A stretch of 64,000 nt of DNA from Streptomyces sulphureus DSM 40104 (GTDB taxonomy: Bacteria; Actinomycetota; Actinomycetes; Streptomycetales; Streptomycetaceae): positions 186,001-250,000 of the forward strand of contig NZ_KB905818.1 of NCBI RefSeq assembly GCF_000381025.1. Reading direction: 5' to 3'. Positions 25,562 to 34,384 of this stretch are shown piece after piece; the stretch's first letter is position 1, and every line of letters starts with the position of its first letter. A model generated the notes under the pieces. It did not search any database and was not told the DNA's origin. It saw only the letters and a list, made by a program, of their open reading frames with translations. The translations under genes were made by a program, and so were the position numbers.

Positions 25562-25618
25562 GCAATGTCCGCAATTGTTAGAGCAGGCTCGGCCCAGGCG
25601 CAAAGATGTGACCTACGA
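25562..25618 (-). promoter_or_regulatory. Conserved upstream element of SLT copy 2
   Basis: Counterpart of 23843-23899 with the same 57-bp length; the ends are identical and only the GC-rich middle differs. It lies about 60 bp before the start. Confidence 0.6.
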
Positions 25619-25851
25619 AGCGGCTTACAAGGGCCGGTCGAGCGCCTGTGCGCACGGGCGCCCCCTGCGGAGCCGGACACCGGTACTTCCTACGAAGCAG
25701 CTTCGAACGTGAGCTGGCTCCTATGAGGGAGCCCACCCCAGAACCTCCCGTCGATGTCCCCGGGGCACCGCTCGTAAGCACACCGCCACCGGCAACTGAC
25801 CCTCGGTGACGAGGAGATGACGACCCGGCCGAGGCCCTCGCACACGCGACG

Positions 25852-25892
25852 ACCCCCGCCTCCGCGGGGCTGCGCCTGCGGGAGCGGGGGTC
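25852..25892 (-). terminator. Hairpin terminator after the bL37 gene
   Basis: GACCCCCGC pairs with GCGGGGGTC, and further bases extend the stem imperfectly. It lies 22 bp beyond the stop of the small gene at 25914. Confidence 0.7.
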
Positions 25893-25913
25893 GGGCTTCG
25901 GGGCCTGTCGGCC

Positions 25914-25991
25914 TCAGGACTGGGGCCGGCGGCCGTGGTTGGCCGCGTTGTTGCGGCGGGCCTTCTTCTTGCGGCGACGCTTCGACGACAT
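25914..25991 (-). CDS. Ribosomal protein bL37 (25 residues)
   Basis: MSSKRRRKKKARRNNAANHG followed by RRPQS. The lysine/arginine-rich start and the ANHGRRPxx ending match the actinobacterial large-subunit protein bL37 found in mycobacterial ribosome structures. GAGGAG lies 7 bp before the ATG and a terminator follows the stop. It is too short for ordinary gene finding. It forms a monocistronic unit on the minus strand, divergent from the quinone oxidoreductase gene. Confidence 0.8.
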   Translation of the reverse strand: MSSKRRRKKKARRNNAANHGRRPQS

Positions 25992-26170
25992 GGCGGTCTC
26001 CTCTCTGCCTCTACCTGGTGCTCGGTGGCGCGCACAGCTCCACCGAGGGGACACCCTGCCATCCGGAGCCCCGGCGTGCGAACACGGGCTGTGGTCACCC
26101 GCGTCCGACAGCCCGCGCAACGGGTCCTCCTCGGGTGGTGCCCGCCCGCGAGCGCGCCTACGTTCGCCTT

Positions 26171-27175
26171 ATGAACGCACCGAACCTCGCCCGCACCGTC
26201 GCGATGACAGCCGGCGGTCCCGTGGACGCCGCGGGCACCTTCGTCAGCGTGGAACGGCCGATCGGCGAGGTGGGACCGCGCGATCTGCTCGTGCGGGTGC
26301 GCGCCGTCTCCGTCAACCCCGTCGATCTCAAGCAGCGCGCCTCCTACGACGGTTCCGACGGCGCCCGCGTGCTCGGGTACGACGCGGCGGGCACCGTCGT
26401 CGCGGTCGGCGACGGGGTCTCCTTCTTCGAGGTCGGCGACGACGTCTACTACGCAGGGTCGCTCTCCCGCAGCGGTTCCAACACGGACCACCAGCTCGTC
26501 GACGAGCGCCTCGTGGGCCACAAGCCCTCCGCGCTCGACTTCGCCGAGGCGGCAGCCGTGCCGCTCACGCTCCTCACCGCCTGGGAGGCGCTCTTCGAAC
26601 GCTTCCGCCTCGGGTCGCGTAGCACCGGCACCCTCCTGGTGATGGGCGCGGCCGGCGGCGTCGGCTCCATGGTGGTCCAGCTCGCACGCCGGCTCACCGA
26701 CGTGGAGGTGGTGGCGGCCGCCTCCCGCCCCGAGTCCGCGGAGTGGAGCCTCGATCTCGGCGCGCACCGCACGGTCGACCGCCACCGCCTGCGCGAGGAG
26801 GTCGGCCCCGACGCCGTGGACCACCTCTTCTCGCCCTTCTCGGCCGGCATGGTCCCCCTGTGTGCGGAGTTGCTGCGCGTCCACGGCGACGTCGTGGCGA
26901 TCGACGAGCCGGAGGGGCTCGACCTCCTGCCGCTCAAAGAGAAGAGCCAGGGCTGGCTCTGGGAGTTCGTGTTCACCAGCCCGCTCCACGACGAGGAGTC
27001 GACGGCCCACCACGACGTGCTGGAGCAGGCCGCGGGGCTCTTCGACAGCGGAGTCCTGCGCACCACCCTCTCCCGCTGCACGGGACCGCTGAGTCCGTCC
27101 GTGCTGCGCGAGGCGCACCGCGCGGTCGAGGGCCACGGGATGGTGGGCAAGCTCGTGGTGACCGCCGAGGAGTAG
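26171..27175 (+). CDS. Zinc-binding alcohol dehydrogenase / quinone oxidoreductase family
   Basis: 334 residues of the medium-chain dehydrogenase superfamily, quinone oxidoreductase branch. VSVNPVDLKQRA and VLGYDAAGTVVAVG are in the GroES-like N-domain, VMGAAGGVGSMVVQLAR is the NADPH-binding loop, and the C-terminus ends GHGMVGKLVV. The catalytic and structural zinc cysteines of classic alcohol dehydrogenases are missing, as usual for the zinc-free ZADH subgroup. No ribosome site is seen before the ATG and TACGTT sits about 7 bp upstream, so the transcript may be leaderless. Substrate unknown. Confidence 0.85.
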   Translation: MNAPNLARTVAMTAGGPVDAAGTFVSVERPIGEVGPRDLLVRVRAVSVNPVDLKQRASYDGSDGARVLGYDAAGTVVAVGDGVSFFEVGDDVYYAGSLSRSGSNTDHQLVDERLVGHKPSALDFAEAAAVPLTLLTAWEALFERFRLGSRSTGTLLVMGAAGGVGSMVVQLARRLTDVEVVAAASRPESAEWSLDLGAHRTVDRHRLREEVGPDAVDHLFSPFSAGMVPLCAELLRVHGDVVAIDEPEGLDLLPLKEKSQGWLWEFVFTSPLHDEESTAHHDVLEQAAGLFDSGVLRTTLSRCTGPLSPSVLREAHRAVEGHGMVGKLVVTAEE

Positions 27176-27246
27176 CCGGGCCGACGACGTGCAGCCGCGG
27201 AAGCCGCGGGGAGGCCGTGGCGCCGTGCCGGGCATAGGCTCGTGCC

Positions 27247-27552
27247 ATGGATGGGGTGCTGCCGTTCCTGGTCTTCGCCTGCTGCCTCGCCGTGACCCTG
27301 GCCGCGCTCGCGCTGCTGGCGTCCTTCGTCAGGCGTCGGGGGCTCGCGGGTACGGCGATCACGGCGGCCCTCGCGGCGCACGACGAGGCGTTCCGCGTCA
27401 CCGCGCACGAGGCGCACCACGAGCTCCGTACCGAGGGCGAGCGCCGAGCCGTCGTCCCGTCGCCCGAGGGCCCGTTCACGCGCGGCTGTGCTCGGGGCCG
27501 GCTGCCGCGCCAGCGCACCCCGAGGATGCGCCGCGGCGGACGCCGGAGGTGA
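27247..27552 (+). CDS. Small membrane protein, unknown
   Basis: 101 residues: an N-terminal hydrophobic helix VLPFLVFACCLAVTLAALALLASFV (about 4-28) and a basic cytoplasmic-looking tail ending RRQRTPRMRRGGRRR-like. No family recognised. It is convergent with the hydrolase gene (15-bp gap). The ATG has no clear ribosome site. Confidence 0.5.
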   Translation: MDGVLPFLVFACCLAVTLAALALLASFVRRRGLAGTAITAALAAHDEAFRVTAHEAHHELRTEGERRAVVPSPEGPFTRGCARGRLPRQRTPRMRRGGRRR

Positions 27553-27566
27553 CGCAGCGCCCGTGC

Positions 27567-28388
27567 TCAGCGCCCCTCGGCGAGGAAGTCGAGGACGAGC
27601 GGTGACGCCGTCTCGCGGAACTCCTCGAAGTAGCCGTGCCGGGCGCCCGCGAGCAACTCCAGGCGGGCGTGCGGGATGCGGGCGGCGAGGTGGTGGGCGT
27701 TGGCCGTCGGGTTGAGGAGGTCCTCGGTGCCGTGGACGACGAGCGTGGGCGCCGTGATGCGGGGGAGCACCTCCCAGGCGTCGTGCTCCTCGCTCGCGCG
27801 GAAGTGGGCGCGTCGCGCGGACGGGGACATCTGCGGGTCGCCGAGGGTGTGCTCGGGCGCCGGGTGGGTGGCCAACCACTCGGGGTTGTAGAGGAGTTCG
27901 AGCTGCGCCTGTGCCGAGCCGCCGGTGAGAGCGCGTCGGGCTGCCTCGTCGCGACGGGCGGCGTGCGGACCGCCGGGTGAGGTGCAGCCGAGGACCAGCC
28001 GGCGGACGCGGTGCGGATGGAGCGCCGCAAGCCACTGCGCCGTGCGCCCGCCCATCGAGGTGCCGTAGACGTCCGCGCTGTCGAGCCGTGCGTGGTCGAG
28101 CACGGCGACGACGTCCTGTGCGAACTGGTGTGTGCTGTACGGGCCTTGAGGGCTGTCGCTGGCGCCGGTGCCGCGGTGGTCCGGGGTGAGGACGGTGTGT
28201 GCGGTTTCGAAGTCGGCGCGCACGCCGTCCCACCAGCGGTGCGAGGCGGCCTGCCCCGCGAGCAGCACCAGTGGCGGACCGTCGCCCGTGGTCCGGTAGG
28301 CGATCCGGGTCCCGTCGGGGGCGGTGGCGTACGGCACGGGCGGCACTCCTGGGGCGGGGACGGTGGCCACTGCGACGGTAGGCGACAT
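27567..28388 (-). CDS. Alpha/beta hydrolase
   Basis: 273 residues. LVLLAGQAASHRWW oxyanion region, DHRGTGASD, nucleophile motif GTSMGGRTAQWL (Ser about 119), Asp in VVHGTEDLLNPTAN and His in GARHGYFEE: a complete triad. It resembles 3-oxoadipate enol-lactonase/haloperoxidase-type esterases, without a clear substrate. The start was set at ATG 28388, preceded by GAAGG, where the conserved fold begins. A 15-bp palindrome lies 66 bp upstream and may be its operator. Confidence 0.85.
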   Translation of the reverse strand: MSPTVAVATVPAPGVPPVPYATAPDGTRIAYRTTGDGPPLVLLAGQAASHRWWDGVRADFETAHTVLTPDHRGTGASDSPQGPYSTHQFAQDVVAVLDHARLDSADVYGTSMGGRTAQWLAALHPHRVRRLVLGCTSPGGPHAARRDEAARRALTGGSAQAQLELLYNPEWLATHPAPEHTLGDPQMSPSARRAHFRASEEHDAWEVLPRITAPTLVVHGTEDLLNPTANAHHLAARIPHARLELLAGARHGYFEEFRETASPLVLDFLAEGR

Positions 28389-28453
28389 GTCGCGCCTTCG
28401 CCCAGCGCCCCGTTCCGTGCGTACCGGACGGCGGTTTCCCGCGGGCCGCATTC

Positions 28454-28468
28454 TCAACGGACCGTTGA
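28454..28468. promoter_or_regulatory. Operator-like palindrome upstream of the hydrolase
   Basis: TCAACGGACCGTTGA, perfect 7-bp arms around one base, placed in the promoter region of the minus-strand hydrolase gene. The form is typical of TetR-family sites; no regulator gene is adjacent. Confidence 0.5.
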
Positions 28469-29139
28469 TGAGGGGGCAGTTGCCTCTCGGAGGTGGCGTC
28501 GCGCCGGCCGAGAGGCTCACCACGCACTCCAGGTGCGCCCCTGGCGGAGGTCAACTGGCCCTCAGCGAACGGGTGCAGAGGCTGTTGCCGAGGAGCGTCG
28601 GCGCAGTCGCACTGTCGAGCGGTGGAGCTCCAAGGCGGCGCCGGTCCGCGCCCCAACCGGCGGTTGGGGCGTCCCGAACGACGGCCCGCCGGTCGTCCGC
28701 GGCAGCGGCACGGCCAGCCGTCGCGGCCCCTGTCGCCGCCCGTCCGCGCCGAGACGGAGTCGCGGGGCGCCCCGGCCGGCAGGCCCGCGCGCCCGGGGAG
28801 GCCCGCGCTGTACAGGTGCCGGTTCCTGGGACGGTGAAAAGCGCTGCTGCCTGCCATCAGCTCGCGCAGTCGCGCAATCCGTCCATGTGCAGGGCGAGTG
28901 GGCGGAAGGCTCCCCGAAGCGGTCGGGCAGCGGAACGTCGCCGAGCCGCGGGTCCTCGCCCGTCCCGTCATCAGGGGAACGGCTGGCACCTACCTGACGC
29001 CCGCCCCCTTCGTGCGGAGGCGACGGTAGCCCCGCGCCGTGCCGCGCGCACCCGGCGCGGGTGCGGCGTCCTGCACCCGTGGGACCTCCACCCCGTGCCT
29101 ACCCCCGTCGCCACTGCGTACCGTGGAAGAGAAAGCGGA
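28469..29139. other. Intergenic, no supportable gene
   Basis: About 670 bp with only low-complexity open frames. Nothing recognised apart from the promoter side of the RsbW-like gene at its right end. Confidence 0.5.
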
Positions 29140-29748
29140 ATGACAGACTCCGAGCACGGGAGCGGAGCGAGCACACTCGGACCGCCCGCCGACCACGTAC
29201 GGTCACCGGCCTCCGGCGACAGGACGCGCACCATGGACCCCGCCACCCGCACGGCACACCGGACCGATCTGCCCCGCACCGCAGCCGCGGCGCGAGAGGG
29301 CCGGGAGTTCGTGCGCCGGGTGCTGGAGGAGGCGGGGGCCGCCGGCACGCTCGACGTGCGGCTCGTCGAGCTGCTCACCACGGAACTGGTCAGCAACGCC
29401 GTCGAGCACGAGAGCCAGGGCGACACGGTGGCCCTGGCCGTCGCGGTCCTTCCCGACGACGGAGGCGTCCTCGTCGAGGTCCGCGACCACGGGGGCGAGC
29501 TCGTCGAGGGACTCCTCCAGGACGCCCCCGCCGAGAACGTACTCTCCCGGGTCTCGGAGGTCGACATCCTCCCCGAGGACGGCCGTGGCCTGCTGCTGGT
29601 GCGGGAGCTCAGCGACGCGTGCGGAAGCTGGGCGACGCCGCAGGGCAAGGCCGCCTGGTTCCTGGTGCGCGCGGGGCGTCCGCACAGCCGTGGCCTGCGC
29701 GGCTGGTGGCGCAGGCGGCGCTCGGACGGCGGGACGGACGGCGGTTGA
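29140..29748 (+). CDS. RsbW-like ATP-binding protein (GHKL ATPase domain)
   Basis: 202 residues. After a disordered N-terminus (about 1-45) comes a histidine-kinase-type ATPase fold: ELLTTELVSNAVEHE is the N box, VEVRDHGGELVEG the G1-like motif and EDGRGLLLVRELSDACGSW the G2 region, ending in a basic tail. Streptomyces encodes dozens of such single-domain anti-sigma/anti-anti-sigma kinases. No partner sigma or anti-anti-sigma gene is adjacent. It is convergent with the ornithine carbamoyltransferase gene, 5 bp apart. Confidence 0.8.
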   Translation: MTDSEHGSGASTLGPPADHVRSPASGDRTRTMDPATRTAHRTDLPRTAAAAREGREFVRRVLEEAGAAGTLDVRLVELLTTELVSNAVEHESQGDTVALAVAVLPDDGGVLVEVRDHGGELVEGLLQDAPAENVLSRVSEVDILPEDGRGLLLVRELSDACGSWATPQGKAAWFLVRAGRPHSRGLRGWWRRRRSDGGTDGG

Positions 29749-29753
29749 CCCCT

Positions 29754-30761
29754 TCAGCTCCCCGCGAGCGTCGCCACCAGGACGGCCTTGATGGTGTGCA
29801 TGCGGTTCTCCGCCTCGTCGAAGACGACGGAGTGCTCCGACTCGAAGACCTCGTCGGTGACCTCCAGCGAATCCAGCCCGTACTCCTCGTGGATCTCGCG
29901 GGCGACGGAGGTCCCGAGGTCGTGGAAGGCCGGCAGGCAGTGGAGGAACTTCACTGCGGGGTTGCCACTGGCGCGCAGCACGTCCATCGTCACCGCGTAG
30001 GGACTGAGCATCTCGATCCGCTCGGCCCAGACCTCCTTGGGCTCGCCCATCGAGACCCAGACGTCGGTCGCGACGTAGTCGGCCCCGCGCACGCCCTCGG
30101 TGACGTCCTCGGTGAGCGTGATCCGGGCGCCGGACTCCGCTGCGAGCGCGCGGGCGCGTGCGACGACCTGTTCCTCCGGCCACAGCGAGGACGGCGCGGC
30201 GATACGGACGTCCATCCCGAGCAACGCGCCTGTCACCAGGTAGGAGTTGCCCATGTTGTTCCGCGCGTCGCCGAGGTAGGCGAAGGCGAGCTGCTCCCAC
30301 GGCTTCCCCGGCGCGTGCTCCGACATCGTCAGCACGTCGGCGAGCATCTGGGTGGGGTGCCACTCGTCGGTGAGCCCGTTGTAGACGGGGACACCGGCGT
30401 GTGCGGCGAGCTCCTCGACGACCGCCTGGCCGCTGCCCCGGTACTGGATCGCGTCGTAGATCCGCCCGAGGACGCGCGCGGTGTCGGCGGCCGACTCCTT
30501 GACGCCGACGTGCGAACCGGTCGGGTCGAGGTAGGTGGTGTGCGCGCCCTGGTCGGCCGCCGCGACCTCGAAGGAGGAGCGGGTCCGCGTCGACGCCTTC
30601 TCGAAGACGAGCGCGATGTTCTTCCCTTCGAGGCGCCGCTGCTCGGTCCCCGCCCGCTTCGCGGCTTTCAACTCCGAGGCGAGATCCACGAGATGGCGGA
30701 ACTCCTCGGCGGTGAGGTCGGCCTCCTTCAGGAGGTGGCGGCCGGTGAGGTCTATCGCCAT
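29754..30761 (-). CDS. argF: Ornithine carbamoyltransferase, probably catabolic (ArcB type)
   Basis: 335 residues. Carbamoyl-phosphate site FEKASTRTRSSFEVAA (about 53-68), ornithine-loop region VWVSMGE, and the active-site Cys in FLHCLPAFHD. The length equals catabolic OTCs (about 335) rather than the shorter anabolic ones (about 305-315), and the gene follows arginine deiminase, so it likely runs citrulline + phosphate to ornithine + carbamoyl phosphate. No carbamate kinase or antiporter gene lies in the window. A -10-like TATAGT is 73 bp upstream, so it can also be transcribed on its own. Confidence 0.92.
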   Translation of the reverse strand: MAIDLTGRHLLKEADLTAEEFRHLVDLASELKAAKRAGTEQRRLEGKNIALVFEKASTRTRSSFEVAAADQGAHTTYLDPTGSHVGVKESAADTARVLGRIYDAIQYRGSGQAVVEELAAHAGVPVYNGLTDEWHPTQMLADVLTMSEHAPGKPWEQLAFAYLGDARNNMGNSYLVTGALLGMDVRIAAPSSLWPEEQVVARARALAAESGARITLTEDVTEGVRGADYVATDVWVSMGEPKEVWAERIEMLSPYAVTMDVLRASGNPAVKFLHCLPAFHDLGTSVAREIHEEYGLDSLEVTDEVFESEHSVVFDEAENRMHTIKAVLVATLAGS

Positions 30762-30833
30762 GGCGGACTCCTCGGTGCGCGTCCCGGCGTCGGGGCGCGC
30801 TGCTGTTCGTGGGGCAGTAGCGGAAGTCGGAAT

Positions 30834-30839
30834 ACTATA
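30834..30839 (-). promoter_or_regulatory. Candidate -10 box for the OTC gene
   Basis: TATAGT on the minus strand in the 113-bp gap between arcA and the OTC gene, inside an AT-rich island unusual for this DNA. No confident -35 or ARG box was identified. Confidence 0.45.
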
Positions 30840-30874
30840 CGCGCACCAGCATCCCTATGCGACGCGGGTCGCCC

Positions 30875-32110
30875 TCACACCCCGTCGCGCTCGACCGGGC
30901 AGCTCATGCACCGCGGCCCGCCCCGCCCCCGGCCGAGCTCGCTACCGGGGATCTCCACCACTTCGATCCCCTTGTGCCGCAGGTGTGCGTTGCTGGTGAC
31001 GTTCCGTTCGTAGGCGAGGACGACCCCCGGCTCGACGGCGAGGACGTTGCAGCCGTCGTCCCACTGCTCGCGCTCGGCAGAGCGGACGTCCTGCGTCGGG
31101 GCGAGGACCCGGATGGCGTCGAGGCCGAGCGCCGAAGCGATGGCGCGGTGCATGTGCTCGGGCGGATGGTCGGTGACCTTCAGGTCCTTCGGCGAGCCCC
31201 CGGGCTCGATGGTGTACGAGCGGAGCATGCCGAGGCCCGCGTACTGGGTGAAGGCGTCCCCGTCGACCATCGTCATCACGGTGTCCAGGTGCATGAAGGC
31301 CCGGCGCTTCGGCATGTCCAGCGCCACGATGGTGCGTGCCGAGCCCGCCTCGAAGAGCCGCTCGGCGAGGAGTTCGACCGCCTGCGGCGTCGTCCGCTCG
31401 CTCATGCCGACGAGCACGGCACCGTTGCCGATCACCAGGACGTCGCCGCCCTCGATCGTCGACGGGTGCGGCCCCCTGCTCCCCTCCGACCACGTGTGGT
31501 ACTCACCGGCGAGGTCGCCGGCGAAGAGCGGATGGTGGCGGTAGACGGCCTCGAAGTGGACGGTCTCGCGGCGTCTCGCCGGCCAGCGCATCGCGTTGAT
31601 GCAGACGCCGTCGTAGACCCAGGCCGAAGAGTCCCGCGTGAAGAGGTGGTTGGGGAGCGGTGCGAGGAGGAACTCGTCGGGGTCGAGGACGTGGAAGCCG
31701 ACGGAGGCCGGCTCGAGGTGGCCCTCCAGGAACTCGCGCTTCGTCATACCGCCGATGAGCGCCTCGGTGAGCTGCGACGTGGGGAGCGAGTCGAAGGCTG
31801 CCCGCAGTGTGTCCGTCGCCAGCGGGCCGTACTCGGACTCCTGGAAGACGCGGTCGAGGACGAGGGCCCTCGCCTCGGGGATCTCCAGGGTCTCGGCGAG
31901 GAGTTCGCCGAAGAGGTGGACCTCGACGCCCCGCGTACGCAGCGCCGTGGCGAGTGCGTCGTGCTCCTCGCGGGCGCGGCGTACCCAGAGGACGTCGTCG
32001 AAGAGGAGGTCGTCCTTGTTGGTCGGGGTGAGGCGTTTCAGCTCCAGGCCCGGCCGGTGGAGGATGACGCGGCGGAGCCTGCCTGTCTCGGAGTCGACGT
32101 GGAATCCCAT
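30875..32110 (-). CDS. arcA: Arginine deiminase
   Basis: 411 residues, full length for the family. GFHVDSETGRLRRVILHRPGLE at the start, FTRDSSAWVYDG, the catalytic-site histidine region FMHLDTVMTMVD (about 278-289) and the nucleophilic Cys in GGPRCMSCPVERD near the C-terminus. It converts arginine to citrulline and ammonia, giving OTC its substrate. ATG 32110 was chosen for GAGGAT upstream and family length. It lies upstream of the OTC gene on the same strand. Confidence 0.94.
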   Translation of the reverse strand: MGFHVDSETGRLRRVILHRPGLELKRLTPTNKDDLLFDDVLWVRRAREEHDALATALRTRGVEVHLFGELLAETLEIPEARALVLDRVFQESEYGPLATDTLRAAFDSLPTSQLTEALIGGMTKREFLEGHLEPASVGFHVLDPDEFLLAPLPNHLFTRDSSAWVYDGVCINAMRWPARRRETVHFEAVYRHHPLFAGDLAGEYHTWSEGSRGPHPSTIEGGDVLVIGNGAVLVGMSERTTPQAVELLAERLFEAGSARTIVALDMPKRRAFMHLDTVMTMVDGDAFTQYAGLGMLRSYTIEPGGSPKDLKVTDHPPEHMHRAIASALGLDAIRVLAPTQDVRSAEREQWDDGCNVLAVEPGVVLAYERNVTSNAHLRHKGIEVVEIPGSELGRGRGGPRCMSCPVERDGV

Positions 32111-32725
32111 GGGCCCATCCTCGCCGAGTACGGCGCCGCGTGCGTGAGGAAGCGTAGGGAAGGGCTTCTCCTCTCCGTGATGTTGAGCGCCGGGCCCGCC
32201 GTCTCGGGCAGAAACGTCGGGTTCGGCCGGTTCGTTCGTCGTCCTCGCGGAGCGCCACGTCCACATGGCCCGGCTCCCGTCCACGACACCGGCGGGGAGA
32301 GCGGAGGGCGCTCGAACCCGTCACCGGGGATCTCCACGCCTGCCACACCTGTCGATGGCGGAGATCGCCGAAGTCCTCTCCGGTGCGTCGGGCGCGCTGC
32401 TGTCCGCGCCGGACATGACCGAGAGGGAAGCGCTCACCGTCGGGATGCCGGAGAGTCGCACTCCTTCTCGGCTCGCCCGGTGCGTGACCCGGGCTCGCGG
32501 ACGCCGGGCCGGGTGCGCTCTGCCGACGTCGCACATGATCTCGGTGCACTCGGTGGATCGGGGAGGAAGACGGCGCCGCTGTTCTCCCCGGCGCCGGACG
32601 ACCGCGCTCGCCGCCGCGGCGTGCTTCCGTACCTCCGGGGCTTCGGCGGGGCGGGTCACATCGTCGGCGACTCGCCTTTCCGTGGGGGCAGTTGTGCATG
32701 CTGCGGCCCGGAAGCCGGGCGGCGG
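32111..32725. other. Intergenic upstream of arcA, no supportable gene
   Basis: About 600 bp. Open frames on both strands carry no motif. It should hold the arcA promoter, which could not be placed. Confidence 0.5.
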
Positions 32726-32765
32726 AGGCGCCCCGGGCGCGGAGTTCGCCGTGCCCGGGGCGCCT
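32726..32765 (-). terminator. Hairpin terminator after the OPA-family transporter
   Basis: 13-bp perfect stem AGGCGCCCCGGGC with its complement, loop 14 nt, about 70 bp past the transporter stop. Confidence 0.75.
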
Positions 32766-32835
32766 TCGCGTGCAGGTCGACGTTCTCGGCGGCTGTACCC
32801 ACCGCCGCTGGGACGCGCCGCAGTCGGCGCGGGTC

Positions 32836-34212
32836 TCACTCCGAGCGGGGCATCCGGTTCCAGTGCGGGAGCATCACCAGGCAGGCCACGAGCGCCGCGG
32901 CAGCGAAGCCGTGGAAGAGCGCCTCGCCGCTGAGGAAGCCCGGCAGCAGACCGCCGAGGATCGCCCCGATCGACCCGCAGCCGTTGACGAGTCCGGTCAC
33001 GGTGCCGGCTCCCGAGGAGCTGCCGAAGTCGACGGCGGCGACGCCGGCGATGAGCGCGTCGGCGGCGTAGGCCGCGAAACCGATGACGGTGAGGACGGCG
33101 ACCATCACCGGGACGCTGCCGGTAGCGGTGAGCGGGCTGAAGAGCGCGAGCATCACCACCAGCACTCCGAGCGCAAGGACGCACGGCGGCATCCGGCGGG
33201 CGCCGAAGACGCGGTCGGAGAGCCACCCGACGGCGGGCGGCGCCAGCAGGCCGGCGATGCCGAAGGCGACCGGTATCAGCGTCGCCTCCAGGTGCGAGGC
33301 GTCCGGCAGTTGGCGACTGACGAGCACCGGACCCCACAGCAGCAGCGCGTACCGCGCGGGCTTGAGCAGGAAGTACGCGAGCCCGAGGGTGAGCACCATC
33401 CGGTCGCGCAGCGCTTCGCGGTAGAGGGTCAGGGTGCTGGGCCTCGGCGCCTGCTCCCCGTCGGTGTGCGCGTCGGCGGGCTCGGACTCCCCGGCGAGGG
33501 GCGGCAGTCCGACGTCCTCCGGGCGGTTGCGCTGGAAGACGACGAAGAGGAGCAGTACGACGGAGAGCGTCGCCGCGGAGGCGAAGAACGCCACCCGCCA
33601 GTCGTCGAAGAGCGAGTACGCGCACCAGCCGAGGAACGGCGGTGCGACGAGCCCGCCGAAGGCGTAGCTGGAGCACCAGAGTCCGAGCACCCGGCCACGC
33701 TCGTGGAGCGGGAAGAAGGCGACGACGTTCTTGCACAGCGCCGCCCAGCCCGTCGACTGCGCCAGCCCCATCAGCACCATCGCGCCGCCGAAGACGAGCA
33801 CCGCGCTGCTCACACCGAGCAGCACCGCGGCGGCGACGGCGCCGATCATGCCGCCGATGACGACGACGCGCGGCCCGAAGCGGTCCGCCCACGTACCCCA
33901 GAGGAACTGGCCGACGGCGTACGCGGCGAGGTAGACGGCGTCGATCACACCGAGCGCGTGCTCGGTCAACACGCCGTTCACCGAGGGATCGTCGAGGATG
34001 CCGAGCTTGGCGACGGAGAACGCCTGCCGGACGACGTAGTACCCGGCGTAGGCGAGCCATGTCACCGCGAAGATCTGCCAACTCCAGCGCAGGGAACGGC
34101 GGGTGGGACGGTGCGGGCGCGGTGTCGTGCCCGCCGGCTCGTCGGAGGCGGCCGAGGCCGGTGGGGGTTCGGGAGGGGAGCCGGCGGCGCCGGATTGCGT
34201 GGTTCCACTCAT
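32836..34212 (-). CDS. MFS transporter, organophosphate:phosphate antiporter (OPA) type
   Basis: 458 residues with 12 predicted transmembrane segments in two halves (about 55-235 and 275-450). WLAYAGYYVVRQAFSVAKLGI, GVIDAVYLAAYAVGQFLWGTWADRFGPR and GLVNGCGSIGAILGGLLPGFLS follow the GlpT/UhpT/PgtP pattern. In the neighbourhood of a TIGR03364-type oxidoreductase and a PhnX-like hydrolase it is the likely importer of an aminophosphonate or similar phosphorus-bearing substrate, in place of the more usual ABC system. ATG start; ribosome site weak. It is separated from the next gene by a terminator, so it is a separate transcript. Confidence 0.8.
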   Translation of the reverse strand: MSGTTQSGAAGSPPEPPPASAASDEPAGTTPRPHRPTRRSLRWSWQIFAVTWLAYAGYYVVRQAFSVAKLGILDDPSVNGVLTEHALGVIDAVYLAAYAVGQFLWGTWADRFGPRVVVIGGMIGAVAAAVLLGVSSAVLVFGGAMVLMGLAQSTGWAALCKNVVAFFPLHERGRVLGLWCSSYAFGGLVAPPFLGWCAYSLFDDWRVAFFASAATLSVVLLLFVVFQRNRPEDVGLPPLAGESEPADAHTDGEQAPRPSTLTLYREALRDRMVLTLGLAYFLLKPARYALLLWGPVLVSRQLPDASHLEATLIPVAFGIAGLLAPPAVGWLSDRVFGARRMPPCVLALGVLVVMLALFSPLTATGSVPVMVAVLTVIGFAAYAADALIAGVAAVDFGSSSGAGTVTGLVNGCGSIGAILGGLLPGFLSGEALFHGFAAAALVACLVMLPHWNRMPRSE

Positions 34213-34345
34213 CGCGAAATCCGTTTCTGGGCAGGGGGTACCGGGGTGACCGGGTATGGAGGCATGCCGAACTCGCCCCGCGGCAGGCCGGATGGACCCT
34301 CGGCGTGCCCCGGGGGCGGGGAGAGGAGGAGTGAGGGGAGCCGAT

Positions 34346-34372
34346 GCGGGGCGCTCGCGTGGAGCGCCCCGC
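34346..34372 (-). terminator. Hairpin terminator after the FAD oxidoreductase
   Basis: GCGGGGCGCTC pairs with GAGCGCCCCGC, 5-nt loop, 12 bp beyond the stop. It isolates the oxidoreductase transcript from the transporter gene. Confidence 0.75.
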
Positions 34373-34384
34373 GGTCGGGGCGGC

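Noticed and set aside
30762..30874. ARG box for ArgR before the OTC gene
   Set aside because: The AT-rich stretch reads well as a -10 box, but no palindromic ARG-type sequence could be aligned with confidence.
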